Assembly (NCBI GenBank): GCA_963970005.1
Contig: CAXAMN010003847.1
Coordinates: forward strand, 65,162 to 129,161
DNA: 64,000 nucleotides
Origin: Durusdinium trenchii
Taxonomy: Eukaryota > Sar > Dinophyceae > Suessiales > Symbiodiniaceae
Direction: 5' to 3'
Shown: positions 22,134 to 33,780 of the stretch, in pieces
Layout of the letters: the number at the start of each line of letters is the position of its first letter
How positions within the stretch are numbered: position 1 is the first letter of the stretch
Program-made: the position numbers and the translations under genes
Notes under the pieces: model-generated
Database searches by the model: none
Told to the model about the DNA's origin: nothing
What the model saw: only the letters and a program-made list of their open reading frames with translations

Positions 22134-22481
22134 CAGCTGGGAGGAGAAGCAGAGGCTTTTGATGCCGGCAGTGCCTTGGCCGTGTCAGAGAAAGATATAC
22201 GTAGGTTTTCCTTGCCGAATGCGTGCCGTTTTGGGACGACTTCGGTGATGCCTTTCGTGGGGGTTTGGAGTTTGTTTGAGGGGCGTTGGCTGGCTTTGGA
22301 TCGTTGGCATTCAAATCCTTCCTTGGACTATTTGGGTCCTTTACTTGTAGCAGAGCGTGTGAGTGCAAAAAAAGAGGAGGGCATCGTTTTGCCAGCAGGA
22401 GGGGTGAAAAACATGGATGCATCTACCAGCACCCTCCAACGGTCTCCTTTGCAGTATTGTTATGCCCTGGTGGTGTTCTGA
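22134..22481 (+). CDS. Open frame, coding relic?
   Basis: After a TAG at 22131 the frame reads QLGGEAEAFDAGSALAVSEK, then FVGVWSLFEGRWLALDRWH, to a stop at 22481. The same frame before the TAG reads a hydrophobic stretch TLGVALSLSILVILETV. It may be one coding unit broken by a stop. The repeat word TACCAGCACCCTCC lies inside its end. Confidence 0.3.
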   Translation, partial: QLGGEAEAFDAGSALAVSEKDIRRFSLPNACRFGTTSVMPFVGVWSLFEGRWLALDRWHSNPSLDYLGPLLVAERVSAKKEEGIVLPAGGVKNMDASTSTLQRSPLQYCYALVVF

Positions 22482-22558
22482 ATTCGCAGTGAGGGTGCTA
22501 GTAGGGTCTTCAACTTGGTTTCTCATTGTTTTCGTCGTTCTTACGGCGACCACCTGCT

Positions 22559-22741
22559 GGTGACCTCTCCCATCTTTGGGAATCAGAGGCGGCGCCTGCC
22601 CCTGGCGCTGCGGCACACCATGCGCTGGCCATCCGGCCCGAGTGGGGCGGGGTCCACGACGTTGTCGGAGAGGACTCGGACGATGTGGACTCGGACGACC
22701 TCCAAGCCTTGCTTCTCAGTGATTCACAGTCGCATTTTTAA
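22559..22741 (+). CDS. Candidate exon, acidic C-terminus
   Basis: Frame: DLSHLWESEAAPAPGAAAHH, then RPEWGGVHDVVGEDSDDVD and SDDLQALLLSDSQSHF to TAA. Strong GC bias at third positions. No clear acceptor is visible just upstream. Confidence 0.35.
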   Translation, partial: GDLSHLWESEAAPAPGAAAHHALAIRPEWGGVHDVVGEDSDDVDSDDLQALLLSDSQSHF

Positions 22742-23095
22742 GATTCATACCCGGACCCTGCTGAGTGTGGGGGAGACCCAAAATGAAAATTCCACACAAG
22801 AACATATAAGAACCTTCTACTATCCGTACCAGGAGTTTCCAATCAAGATCCCCAGTCAAGGATAGTCCCCAAAACTGCAGACTGGATCGACTGGATGGTC
22901 CGGGTCAACCTATCAAAAAGAGTCAAAAAGGAACCTCTCTCACTGTTTTTGTCGGAAACACATCCGTATCTGGGATGGTTGCTACTTTAACAAGAGGGGG
23001 GGTTGTCAATCCTATACCAGCACCCTCCGTTCGATCGCTTCCTGGAATTCGTTGGAGACCACGTGGGTCTACGAGTCCCAAAACAGCCTATCGAA

Positions 23096-23133
23096 CTTGT
23101 TACTAGTAGCGTCCTTGTTACTAGTAGCGTCGC
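23096..23133 (-). repeat. ACTAGTAG modular repeat, copy 6 (short)
   Basis: Two modules of CTTGTTACTAGTAGCGTC in tandem. Confidence 0.75.
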
Positions 23134-23214
23134 CACTATAGTTCCACCAATCCCAAGGTCCTGGTACTTACTGTACCTGTCCATCCGAGAGTTGGACCCC
23201 CTTCGGAAAAAAAG

Positions 23215-23330
23215 AACTTCATCTACTCCGAGGTGTCCCACTTGGCCGTGGAGCCCGCTGAGCCGGAGGAAGAGCCGGAAGAGTTGGGCGAAGGCGGCCG
23301 GCGGAGGGTGTGGAACGTTTTTGGGGAGAG
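23215..23330 (+). CDS. Candidate exon, Glu/Pro-rich
   Basis: Frame: NFIYSEVSHLAVEPAEPEEE, then GEGGRRRVWNVFGE, donor GAGAG|GTGAAG, phase 2 at the end. The acceptor (eight A before G) is poor. Confidence 0.36.
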
Positions 23331-23529
23331 GTGAAGGCGCAGGTCGGTGATGAGTGAAAACCAGGCAGTGTAACACCCATGAAACATGAGGTGCCATACA
23401 CTCCTTTTGGTTTACCTACCCTTGGGTGTCAACGTACACATAAAATTCCGGTCCCATCGTGTTCGGGTACATATTATAGATACCAATCAGCTAGATGTTT
23501 GGTAAGACATCATCACCTGTTCAGACTGA

Positions 23530-23765
23530 CAAAGAACCTTCCGTCTCCGACAAAGGAACGACGTTCGACGGCAGCGTTTCGGCCCCCAGCACATCCATCG
23601 CTGTCCGTTTCGGCCCCCGGCACTGCGCCGAAGCGGGCGTTTGACGGCGGCCCGACGGTCTCTCGGTTGCCACACCCAAGCTGGAAGAGAGGCTTATGTG
23701 CTAGTGCACTTGAAGGGGTTGGACATGTTTGGGACGCAAAGACTATAAACGAACACAGGGTGTAA
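23530..23765 (+). CDS. Open frame, possible exon
   Basis: NLPSPTKERRSTAAFRPPAH, then APGTAPKRAFDGGPTVSRL, open to a stop at 23765. The minus strand is also open here, so it is weak. Confidence 0.28.
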
Positions 23766-23965
23766 CAGGATGGTGTTGGGGATTCGTCAATGGTCGTGGT
23801 GTGCCACGGACCCCCACCAGCCATCGCTTCGGTCCCAAGACTGGTCCAAGAGAGAGGTCCTTTTTTAGGAGAACAGCGCTGTGCTGTCTGAATCTTGGGG
23901 TAGTAGAACCAAAAACAACAGGATCAGCTCCACGACTGAGATCCATGTCATTTTCACTTCAAAAG

Positions 23966-24117
23966 GGCCATGGTGACGTGCGGCGCCCTCTCCCGCGCCG
24001 TGCTCTGTTCTCCAAGTTCCGCCCACCGCGCAGCTCTGGATCTCTCCCAGCTGGCCACGCAGCTCTTCGGTGAAGCCGAGGAGTCCGGGGCTAACGGCCC
24101 AGATGAGGAAGCTCACG
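23966..24117 (+). CDS. Candidate exon
   Basis: After TTCAAAAG|G, frame MVTCGALSRAVLCSPSSAHR, then LDLSQLATQLFGEAEESG, donor CACG|GTGGGT, phase 1. GC-rich. It could hold a start codon. Confidence 0.36.
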
Positions 24118-26189
24118 GTGGGTCGATTTCCACAACTTTCCCTCAGAATCCGGGCCTGAACTTCCTGCAAGAAGGGTTTGGTTCAGAGAAGAGGACTTCT
24201 TCAATCACGGCCAGCTATCTATTTCTTTGTTGACCCCCAAATAGATAGTAGAAGATTCATATATGAACACATTGAACAGTAAACACCGTCCTTCAGGAAA
24301 AGACACTTCTACCAGCACCCTCCTCTACCAGTTCGATCGTTTGTTTCCTCGATTTCCACGTTCGGTGCCCTGATGTTCCACCACCTGAGCGTTCCCGGAG
24401 GGTCCAGGTCCATCGAAAGGCTGGAGATCACTCAGTGGATTGGGTGATGATCTCCGGCCTTCCAGGTAGGTCCCTCACATGCCGGGGAGGAGTTTCCTAT
24501 TTTTCAGGGGGGTGATGTGCGCAGGAAGCAAAAGCCATCCATATGGGCATCCCCATCCGACCTCATGAGGCCTGGCCTTTGTGGGAATCGGCGCTGCGAA
24601 GAACAACGTGGGGTAGTAGTAGAACAGTTCCTTCAGGAGCCAGCATGGCTACCCTTTCTGGAGAAGAGCACGTGCAATTTTTGGCCAAAAGGGGGAATGG
24701 GGGCATGTGCGCCCTTCAATCCAAATCCCCCAGCTGGGTATTGAATTCCAATAATCCGCTAGTCTTGTTCAGGTGGAAGCCACCAATCCCAGAATTGGTT
24801 GAAGGGAAGATCTACAGGTTTGTTTTCACCCACAAAACAATGGGTTTCCTCATTTCCTGTAGTATCCTTTCAATTCTGGGATCGCAGCCTCCTTGTTGGG
24901 ACCGGACCCCCCAAAAAGGGGAGAGCGAGCGAAGCCAGGATCTTCCCGAGGCCAAGAGTGAGGCGGCGCCGGTTTCGTTGTGCGATGAAGTTCAAGTGTT
25001 TTGCTTACCACACAAATTTCATGCGTGCCGATATACCAGCACCCTCCAACAGATCACCAATTGAGAAGGTATCAAAACACCGCCCATGTAAGTCAGTCCT
25101 CGCATGTCCGTTTTGCCAGAAGCATGCTCAAATGATAAGGAAAACACGATAACCCCGGATTGAAATTCACTAAGCCTTGAAGCATCGAAGCACCTTCCTG
25201 GATCCGGTCATACCAAAGACACCCTTTTGGAGGCCTCTTTGAAGCGCGGGCGTCCTACTAAAAGTGCTGGACGTTTGTAGGACGGTTTGGCGTGGAGGAT
25301 GAAGCTGTTTTGGCCGAAAACCGCTCGACCCCCTTCACATGAGGGCTTTTCGGACGCGAAGTCGTTTCTGTCTTTGTGTGAGAGGGCCGTGATGCCATGG
25401 TAGCAGGACAAACCGGGTATGAAACCATAGTCCATTTCAACACGCTGGGTGCGTACGCTGGAGAGGGCCGCAAATTTGTTTGATTTGTTCAGTTGCACAG
25501 AAAGGAAGCACACAACTCGAGTCGAATTTTGTATTTTTGCCTCAAAGGCCAAGATCTTGCCACCCAATAGGCTCACCGTGGTTCTTCCCGGTTCGAGGAA
25601 GCGCCAGAGGCCACAGCGCCCGGACCTTAGAGTCGGCCCCTGTAAACTGTAAACAGCTACCAACTACCCTTGCTGCTCTCGCTCTTTGAATGTATTGCGG
25701 ATGCTTTTGTTTTCAAGATCATAGCTCACTCAAACTCCCGATGGACCTGGTCTCTTCCGCTCCCGCATTGGCCGTTCCTCTACTTTCTAGACCCGTTAAA
25801 CATGCCAAATTAGACTCTGGAGCCTTTCAATTCATAGGATTTCAGAAGTTGCAAGCCACCAATCATCACACAACACGTCATAAAGGATCATAAAGGAACA
25901 ACTTGCCAAGATACCTGGTTTGCAGACGCCGAGGCGGATTAGCCTCCTGCATCGTCTCCCAACTAGACTGCCAGCCAAGATTGATACGACAACAAATCAT
26001 ACATCATGCATGATTTTGCATGCACAAGCTTTTTTTGGTCTTGAGCAAGCAACCACTATCAACCACTGGCATGTCCAACTGGTTGTGGAATTGGAATGGC
26101 GGTGGACAATTCAAGACCTGTTCTCATCAAGCTCTTCAGCTGGTGGTGACCTGCCTTGGACAACACCCCGAACTCTCTCCCGTCCCCAG
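24118..26189. other. No confident gene
   Basis: A weak block at 24930-25064 reads SQDLPEAKSEAAPVSLCDEV. Minus ORFs at 25208-25663 are open but have no supporting signals. Confidence 0.5.
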
Positions 26190-26250
26190 TCCCGGAGCTG
26201 CAGCACCGCCGATGCCAGCGGAGCGGGGGGGGGAGACTCACAGAGACACG
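26190..26250 (+). CDS. Candidate short exon
   Basis: Strong acceptor CTCTCTCCCGTCCCCAG and donor CACG|GTGAGA. Two frames are open (SRSCSTADASGAGGG or PELQHRRCQRSGGG). Confidence 0.32.
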
Positions 26251-27112
26251 GTGAGATGGTGTACTTGAATCATTTTGAATCCTTCCAACCACTTGGCCAC
26301 TCGGTTTACCTGATGTTTTTTCAAATTCTGGCTCTATTCTTAGCTTCTTTAGCTCTTTTGAGGGAGTTTGGTTGGTATTTGGGGTGCCCTCCTCCTTCAC
26401 AGCCGGTGGAACCCAATAAGTCTTCACAGCTTGTGGAACCCACCAGCTGATGAAGCTGAGATCCAAGTCCTTCAGAGTCTTTCGGGCGGAACGGACGACG
26501 CGGGCGTCCTTGCATCCGCCGGAGAAGTAAGGTGAACAAATGGTGAAAGTACCTGCACCTTGACGTTTGTTTTGGTATGTGAAACACTATGAATCTATGA
26601 AACTGTGTGAAATTGTTTATGCACCTATAGAATCGGGGGTCGGGGTGGTACAAGGCCCGAGCCACATGAGGCAGAGACAAAACTATCGTCATTTTAATTG
26701 GGTTGTTTGGTGCCTGTGGTGTTTTTACCTTTCTTTTTTTAGTGTTTTCATCGAAAAGCGATCGTTGACGTCCTACAAACGATACCCCTAACTCTCGCGG
26801 TGCAGCCAGTGAGAGCCGTTTTGGCCTGCACATGGGGGGGGATCCACTCAGCTTGACCTTCATCATGGGAAGAGCTCGGCAAAGAGTGCGGAGCCGCTTT
26901 TGCTTCCATGTATGGGCGATTTCAACGATACCCCAACGATACCTCACAAGGTATATTTTCTCAGCCAAATGACAAGATCCCCACACGTACACTTCGGAAT
27001 AGCAAACTTGCGTTTATTCTGCAAAGAGAACAGGAACGCAAGATCCAGCAGCTTCTGCAGCTCTGGCACTTCGGACAACTCGAGATCATCCAGATCATCC
27101 GGCTGCCTGGTT

Positions 27113-27330
27113 TGCTGCTGGCTTGCTGCTGGCCTGCTGCTTTGCTGCTTTGCTGCTTTGCTGCCTGCTGCTTGTTGCTGCTGCTGCTGCTGCTGCTCGC
27201 TTGCTGGTGTTGCTGCTGATATGTTGCTGCTTCTGGTTTGCTGGTCTGCTGCTGGTTTGCTGCTGATCTTGCGCTGCTGGTTGCCTGGCTTGCTGGTGGC
27301 TTGCTGCCCCTGCTGGTGTGCTAGTGCTAC
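27113..27330. repeat. CTG-rich low-complexity tract
   Basis: Interrupted CTG/CTTG repeats. Read forward they give Leu/Cys/Ala runs and in reverse Gln/Ser/Ala runs. A protein reading is not supported. Confidence 0.85.
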
Positions 27331-28319
27331 TGGTCGTCTTATTTGACCGCTGAGCGCAGCACGAGAGGCGGAAGCAGTGAGTAAGAAAGGGTATAGAAAA
27401 GTGGCGGCCCATGTCTTGCATGCAGAACGGCATGTTTCGAACCCAGAGCAAAACACAGAAAAGCTTTATGGGGGCGATCAGAAACAGGTGACGTGGTAAT
27501 TGTGGTACTACTCCGTTAAGAAAAAGCAGGTTTAAAGCGGGCCCGGAGATGCATCGATCAAATCCATAAATCTCTAAAGTTCTCGAGGGCTTTCGATTTG
27601 GGCAAAACCTTCACAGCAGCTTCTCCAGCAAAGTTAACTTCCAAAAAAGTTGCACCAAAGTCTCTGGAAAGAACTTCTCGGTAAGTCGATACGAGGGAGT
27701 TTAGACTCAGAGATGTATATACATGCGTCTCTTTGAATATCATTCAATGTTGCAGGATATTGTTGCCTTTGCTGTATCACTGTCCCCCTATAAAGCTGGG
27801 GCAGGGGTCAGCAGGTGAGGCGTGATCGGTGTTGTAGAAACAAAGCGGTGCCTACACATATTCATATAATATACATCGAGAGATAACGTATCAGTTTGTT
27901 CGGACATATTCTTCCGAACAAACCTATGTGAGCATCCCATCACGGTGTAGAAACAAAAAATCTGACATACTCCGAGAGAGTTCCTTTCAGATTGAACTGT
28001 TCGGACAAATTCTACCAAATGAACCCAACTGGCATAGGTCATCCCGATCACGTCCCATCTTGCCTCAGTCTCGTTTACGAGCCCCGACTCCCTGGCCGCC
28101 GGGTGTTGAAAATAGGCCTTTTGGGGGCCTGGGGGATTTACAAAAAGAAATCCTGAATCGACAAAAAGGGTGACAGGCTTAAAAGAAAAGGTTCCCGGCG
28201 CGGAACAAAACGAGGCGGGTTCAAAAGGATTGCCGGGTAAGAGCATGGTTTCCCCAGAAATTTACAGAAAACACATTTATATAATTCATTATCAGTTGTC
28301 CTCCACCAGGACTTTGCAG

Positions 28320-28478
28320 GCACTTGCCAAAGTGTCGTCCTACTTCCCCCAGGAGCCGCCCGCCGCTGCACCGCCTCCTCCGCCCGACGCCGCGGCAGAG
28401 AGGCCCTTGGCGACTTGCTTGCCGACAGACCCGACCTCTTCGCCCCGAACCAAACAGACCCAGAGCCCTTTTCAGTTG
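28320..28478 (+). CDS. Candidate exon, Pro/Ala-rich
   Basis: Acceptor CCAGGACTTTGCAG|G. Frame: ALAKVSSYFPQEPPAAAPPP, then DAAAERPLATCLPTDPTS, donor TTG|GTCAAG (weak). Composition suggests a disordered linker. Confidence 0.4.
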
Positions 28479-28557
28479 GTCAAGATTCCCATGAAAGCAA
28501 GGACCAATGATATGACCTAATTAGCTGATCGAATATGAAAACTATGACCTATAGCTG

Positions 28558-28908
28558 TTGGACCAGGCAAAAGCTATCACGAATCACGAACCCCTCTTTT
28601 CGCGCTTGATCCATCCGCCTCTCCGACCAACTGGTCGAAGCACGCTGCTGCACCAGGGACGACCTGGTGGCGCTTTGGATGAAGCAACGCTGGTGAAAAG
28701 AAGCCAACAGGGAAACATTGGTGAGGTTGGAAGACATACGCAACAACAGGCACAATTAGTGATTGATAGACTTTTTAAACAACAGGTCAAACGGTTTTTG
28801 TTTGATGGCGTTGAATCTGAAAACTCCTCTAGTACCTGTTGTTTGAATGCTCCATACACAAGTTGTCATGCCGAATTTGAGTTTACTGGCGGCGCAAGCA
28901 AAACCTAG
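28558..28908 (+). CDS. Open frame of 116 codons
   Basis: Reads TGRSTLLHQGRPGGALDEA, then RHTQQQAQLVIDRLFKQQ and ENSSSTCCLNAPYTSC. Protein-like, but no splice signals or ATG support it, and the reverse strand is partly open. Confidence 0.25.
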   Translation: MDQAKAITNHEPLFSRLIHPPLRPTGRSTLLHQGRPGGALDEATLVKRSQQGNIGEVGRHTQQQAQLVIDRLFKQQVKRFLFDGVESENSSSTCCLNAPYTSCHAEFEFTGGASKT

Positions 28909-29273
28909 GATAGGTGCTGAATGATCTTTGTGCATAAAATGATCGTGGCAAGTATGCTAGGTTTCAGGGCAATGGACAAATCATTGATTGTCACGCATTC
29001 CTTCGCCCGCCCTGCTTGGACCCCTGCAAATCTTGTGAAAAAGTGAATGAAAGATGAAACACATGGTGTTTTGAGTTGCTTGACCCATCCTCACGTGAAA
29101 CACTCCATGCTCACGTGTTTGCTTGGTTTGCCTCATTCACTCATCCACGTGGCACGGGTGTCCCGATGGATGCGGGGCAAAGATGTCCTTCGCGCCGGGT
29201 GACTCGGGGGCGTTGTCGCGCGGCTTCTACACAGAGCAGGCATAGCAGCGGCTTTTGGGGTTCACGATATTAT

Positions 29274-29358
29274 TTATAGACTTTTGATTAATCAAGCCCC
29301 CATATGAAGAGGCTTTGCACTCCATGTCTGAGGGGCTTTACCAATCAAGACTATGTAA
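29274..29358. mobile_element. Small inverted-repeat element, ~85 bp
   Basis: ATAGACTTTTGATTAATCAAGCCCC and GGGGCTTTACCAATCAAGACTATG form inverted arms around CATATGAAGAGGCTTTGCAC. Same design as the element at 57188. Confidence 0.5.
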
Positions 29359-29809
29359 TTATACATAATGTCTTCAACAACCCATCAGAAAAACAAACTT
29401 GAGACTAGTTCGCAGAGGTTTGTTTCTTGAAGAACGTTCGCAACCACGCAACAAAAACTATTGCCCTGACAGCAGGTTTTCTCCTGTTCTAAGAACATGC
29501 AATGGACTGGAACTGGCTGAGCACAGATTTGCTCGTTTCAATAAATATCAACAGTCCTTTTGCAGTCGCAAACGTCCAGCCAGTCCGGGCCAATTTCATG
29601 GGCTCTGTATCTTGGAAACCGAAAAAGACAAGACAAACCTTCTTCGATTTCTGCTTCTTAGATGATTCTATCTGGAACAGAAACGTCGTTCTCCGCAGCG
29701 GTCCCAGCATCCTAGGCACCGCCAGTTTCAGATGCCCGGGTCTTGATGGGTCGGCTGCGGGCGGTGGAGGGAAGTTGCATCAGCCAGTTGTCCATGGCGT
29801 TGGCAGTGG

Positions 29810-29929
29810 CGCAAGGACGCTACTAGTAGCTCCTGTGCATTATTACTAGTAACAAGAAGCTACTAGTAGCAAGGTGTATTGCTACTAATTAGTAACAAGA
29901 AGCTACTCGGAACAAAGGGCATGGCTACT
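29810..29929 (+). repeat. ACTAGTAG modular repeat, copy 7
   Basis: Six modules ending AACAAAGGGCATGGCTACTG, the same CAAAGGGCAT end as copies 2, 3 and 9. Confidence 0.85.
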
Positions 29930-30511
29930 GCGCGCAGAGACGATACGAAGACGCTGTTCTTCAAGGCTTCAGGTCGTCAGCCATACGCAGAAGACTTGAA
30001 GACTTTCTAGACTTCAAATCCACAGCTTCAAGTCTGCAGGGATTCAATTCAGGTCGTCAGGGACAAAGCTTTTTGCTCTTTAGAACATGCTTTAAAGCTT
30101 CAGGCTTTAAGGTATCAGGGCGTCAGCCAAGCCTTAAGGCTTCTGGTCTTTAGAGGAAGGTCACCCCGGGATTGCCAACACACAGGGCTGGTTGACACTG
30201 GAAGAGTGTTTCTGGAACCATAGTCCATAGGTCCATGGTCCGTAGCTGTTGTCATGTTCAAGAGTATTTTAACGTCCCATTCTTGCTTTGATATGGTGTC
30301 TATACGATACAATCCTCTACTACAGCTTGAGCCTTGAGCGCACTTGAGCATGTTTCCATGTGCTTGGCAGAGACCACATCACAAATTCCAACAAAGATTG
30401 TGATCTGGACCAGTCGTGGCCACATATCAGCTTTGAGCTGCACTAGTTCGACAACGAATTGTTTCTGTGATTTCTTTTGGAGGGATGTACCCTCAAGAAG
30501 AGCACTCTTCC

Positions 30512-30583
30512 TCCAACATCCTCATGGACGTGGAACATCGCTATCCTTTAAGGGACACGTTCCACTTCGATGAGGATGTTGGA
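30512..30583. repeat. Inverted repeat with ~24-bp arms
   Basis: TCCAACATCCTCATGGACGTGGAAC (split for reading: TCCAACATCCTCAT + ggac + GTGGAAC) and GTTCCAC + ttcg + ATGAGGATGTTGGA are nearly perfect inverted copies with a ~23-bp loop. A related GAGGATGTTGGA word recurs at ~30738. Confidence 0.6.
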
Positions 30584-32221
30584 TGGAGGGTAACTGTGCA
30601 AGGGAAAACATGCCAACTGGCACTGTCTACCGGTGTGAGGCGCCGCCAAGCGGGCTTGGCCACGTGCCAAGCGAAGGCCGGGTGTGACACCGGACATCTC
30701 CTGGCGCTGGTGATTTCAATGAATCCAGGGGTTGGAGAGGAGGATGTTGGAAAGGAATAATATGGACATAGCCGAGATCCACTGAATTAGCTTCCAAATT
30801 CAATTAGCTTCCAAATTGCGGGTCTCCCTATCCTCATATACATCCATCCTCTCTAGAATCCAGATCCACCAGCGTGTCGCGCTGCTTCGCCTCGCCGTCG
30901 TCTCCCCAGGCGTGCGCCTCCCCGTCGCGGTCCCGTCGAGACCTCCGGTGCCCCGGCGAACGTAGCGTTCGTCAGTCGAGCCTCGTTCGTCGGGTCCGGG
31001 GTGTGTCGATTGGTCCGTTGGAGTTGAAACACCCAACGACAGGACCATGTCTGGATGAGGGTGGTGCATTCAGACTGGAACAACACTGTTATGCCGTGGG
31101 AAATGAATTGCCTTCCCAACCTCACTGGCAAACGAATTACCAACAAATTATTCAACCTCTCTGCTACCCAAGTATTGACTCTCCAGAGTCAACCCTCAAA
31201 TGAATGCTCACATCTCCAACTTGGGGCTGGTGAAAGAACATCAACAATTTGCAATCAACATTCGGAATCCAATGGAATCCACATACCTCGTAGGCCCGAA
31301 AAAGCTCCGTCCTGGGCCACCAGGCGACATGTTCAGTGAAAAACCATAGCTCCTCCAGTTTTCTCCCACAACAATTGGGTGGGAGGAGTCCAGGAGGAAG
31401 AGATACGGGGGCCCCCTGTTTCTCAGTTTGGATCACGAACGAGTTCACGCGAAGGACGAACATAGACCAAACGACCAAGACGAGTTCACGGAAGCGGACG
31501 GGGCTGGAAGAAGTGACTCACCACTGTGGTTGAACATCGGACTTTGTTGAAAAGAGGATTTGCTTCACGCTTGGAACCGAAGTAAGTGGGGCACCTGTCA
31601 CCATGTTTTTGTGTATAATATGTATATATATATATTTTATATAATATACATATATTTCTATTTTTTTGTTTTTTGAAATACGGAAAGGCTTTGGGACGAT
31701 TTCAGCACCCATACCCATACCCTCAAAATCCTTGTGCCAACGACTCGTTTCGTTCTTGGGTAAACGCGATTTGTATGTTTGATTGTGGACTTCCACGACC
31801 CAGGTGCCCTTGAAGGTGGTTTGCAGGCACTCGCCGCTGGAAGGCCTGAAAAAGTGGAGCTCCAGGGCGGGGGAGGTCGAAGCTCCAGGGCGGGGAACCC
31901 AAAAACAGCTGGGCTTTCTTTCGATACTGCTTTTTGGTGCAGCACGAGCATTGTTTCCAGACGAACCCAACTCGGCCGTCGTTGGCCGCCGGTGAAGTGC
32001 AGCAGGTCTGCCCCAGCGTCCAACGAGTCGTGGGGGTCCGTTGACATCTGACATCACTACCTATTTTTCTCCCCACTAGATGGGAGCTGGCAGTCAGTCA
32101 ATGAAAGTTGCTTGACAAGTGATAGTTTTTGGATGTTTTTGGTGTAAAAGAAGGGCTTTAAATGCAACTCCCCAGTCTGTCATTGAGTCAATGTTTTTGA
32201 TGGTTATAGTTTTCTGTCATT

Positions 32222-32278
32222 TCATGTTTTCTTTTTCTTTTTTTCTTTTTTTCTTCTTCTTCTTCTTCTTCCTCTTCG
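32222..32278. repeat. Polypyrimidine tract (CTT)n
   Basis: Nearly pure C/T for over 50 bases. It lies upstream of a CCCACCAG acceptor at 32308 and could serve that splice site. Confidence 0.85.
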
Positions 32279-32308
32279 CTCCGTGACAACCTGCCCACAT
32301 CCCACCAG

Positions 32309-32369
32309 GACCTCTCTGGCGCAGTCCTTGCTGCTGCGGGCAGAGCGTCGGGCGGCCATGCATCAGCAG
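32309..32369 (+). CDS. Candidate short exon
   Basis: A very strong pyrimidine tract, then CCCACCAG|G, and CAG|GTCGGG. Best frame TSLAQSLLLRAERRAAMHQQ, phase 2 to 0. Confidence 0.36.
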
Positions 32370-32808
32370 GTCGGGGGGGGAGACAAGGTTCGAAACGGAT
32401 GAGACGACCGAATTGGATGTCCATCCCAAACTTAACGGTATTTTGGAGCGGCTCCTGCGCTATGAGGAAGGTGGGATTCGCAAAAAAGGCCAAATTCTGA
32501 CGCTAAGCGGAAGCGGACTCTGTGAGGGTTGATGGTTCAGACGCAGTGGCCGATTCATTTCCAAGCGGAGCATGGGTAGATAGCAGAGCAGTTCAAACTC
32601 ACTCAATGTGGAATCGACGCAGTTCATCATGTTCATGGATGCGTAATTAGTCCATTTCGATTGGGGATTGGATGGGACCCCCTAAAAACCTGAACACCCG
32701 TGCACCTTCTTTCTGATGCTTCCGCCTTGTTTCTTCAAACATGTTTGCTTCCGAGTGTTTGGCGCTTGCTTGGCCCGCGATGGTTCGATTTTCGTCATTC
32801 TTCTTCAG

Positions 32809-32907
32809 ACTCTTGCCTGGGCGGATGCGAATTTGCCAGACATGCCGAAACCACTTCTTCATATTCTCAATTGGGGGCTTCTCCACGAATTCTTAAAAAG
32901 TTTTCCT
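32809..32907 (+). CDS. Candidate internal exon, strong
   Basis: Acceptor TTCGTCATTCTTCTTCAG, donor CCT|GTAAGC. 33 codons, TLAWADANLPDMPKPLLHIL then NWGLLHEFLKSFP, phase 0 to 0. Product not recognised. Confidence 0.52.
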
Positions 32908-33098
32908 GTAAGCTACTGTAGCCTACAGGTTGCATCCTCCAACAGATCTCCTTTGCTTTTGGGTGCGACCGAAGCAGACTTTCCGACAGAATGGATAGGT
33001 TGGATAGGAAGGTCAATGCCTCTCTACCAAGAATTTCCAGTTGGTACAGAACTTCCATATCATTGGTACCACAAGGCCATACCATGAGTACAATGCAG

Positions 33099-33188
33099 AA
33101 GAACCAATAGAATTCCAAGTTCCTGTCTTTATGCTGCTCCGCCACTCCGGCTCGAAGAGATGGGTCGTGGCAGCCATGGCGGATCCAG
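33099..33188 (+). CDS. Candidate internal exon
   Basis: After CAATGCAG, frame EEPIEFQVPVFMLLRHSG, then SKRWVVAAMADP, donor CCAG|GTGGGA, phase 1 to 1. Same strand and spacing as 32809, but phases do not join directly. Confidence 0.45.
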
Positions 33189-33639
33189 GTGGGATCTGGG
33201 TGGGGTCGGTCCCGAGGAAGTGAGGATCCAACCAAACCATCTCCACATCCAAACAGGATGGTCCAGGTAGTCCACTAGTTAGTAGGGGTTCAACACGGGT
33301 CAACTCAATCTTTACACAGCATTCCGACCTTGCTATCGAGGAAGTGAATCCACCCTTCCTCTATACGGAACCGAAAAGGCCCAGTCCGGGTCCGGACATG
33401 CTCTGGATGGGGCCTTCGGAAGGGCAGGCTTTCAGTCCAAAACTGCTTGGGGCACCGGGGGTCTATTGGTGTCCATCGGGTCGGTGCGACCAGGTGCTTG
33501 GAGGCCACTTGGTGCCTTTGAGCTCCCACACCGGTCTGGGTTGGGCCGGCCGCAAGTTCATCTCTGACAGGCAAGGGCCATCCCCGCAAGGGCGAACATT
33601 GTCGCGCCAGACTCCACGCCATATTCCATGCCCTTCCAC

Positions 33640-33780
33640 GCCCATCCATCCATCCCTCCTTCCCGCCATCCCTCCCTGGTCATTGCCCAAGTGCAATGTG
33701 AGGTGTGTGACTGGATGGTCTGTCACTGCTTGCAATGCTTGCCTCCCTCCAATCCAATCCAATCCAATCCAATCCATTCT
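33640..33780. repeat. CATC and CAATC microsatellites
   Basis: CCATCCATCCATCCCTCC near 33644 and (CAATC)n near 33751-33775. Confidence 0.85.

Larger units (their letters stand above)
22422..25054. repeat. Dispersed CTACCAGCACCCTCCAAC repeat cluster
   Basis: The word TACCAGCACCCTCC occurs at ~22424, 23015, 24310 and 25033, always followed by AACGG/AACAG or CTACCAG then TTCGATCG or AGATC. Related forms lie at ~32929 (GCATCCTCCAACAGATCTCC) and inverted at ~57168. Only these short blocks are repeated, not the whole interval. Confidence 0.5.
28909..32308. other. No confident gene
   Basis: Contains a small inverted-repeat element, repeat copy 7, a CTTCAGGTCGTCAG word family at 29970-30140, the 30512 inverted repeat and an AT-rich stretch at 31615-31670. 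An ATG-led frame at 29502 (MDWNWLSTDLLVSININS) and a two-strand-open block at 31780-32050 are possible but unproven. Confidence 0.5.

Noticed and set aside
26944-27456. Gln/Ala-rich minus ORF (170 codons) and Leu/Cys-rich + ORF
   Set aside because: Both are readings of the CTG-rich tract.
30325-30340. CTTGAGCC as an inverted spliced-leader relic (also at 14050 without full match)
   Set aside because: Only eight bases match; the preceding AAAATGG part is missing.
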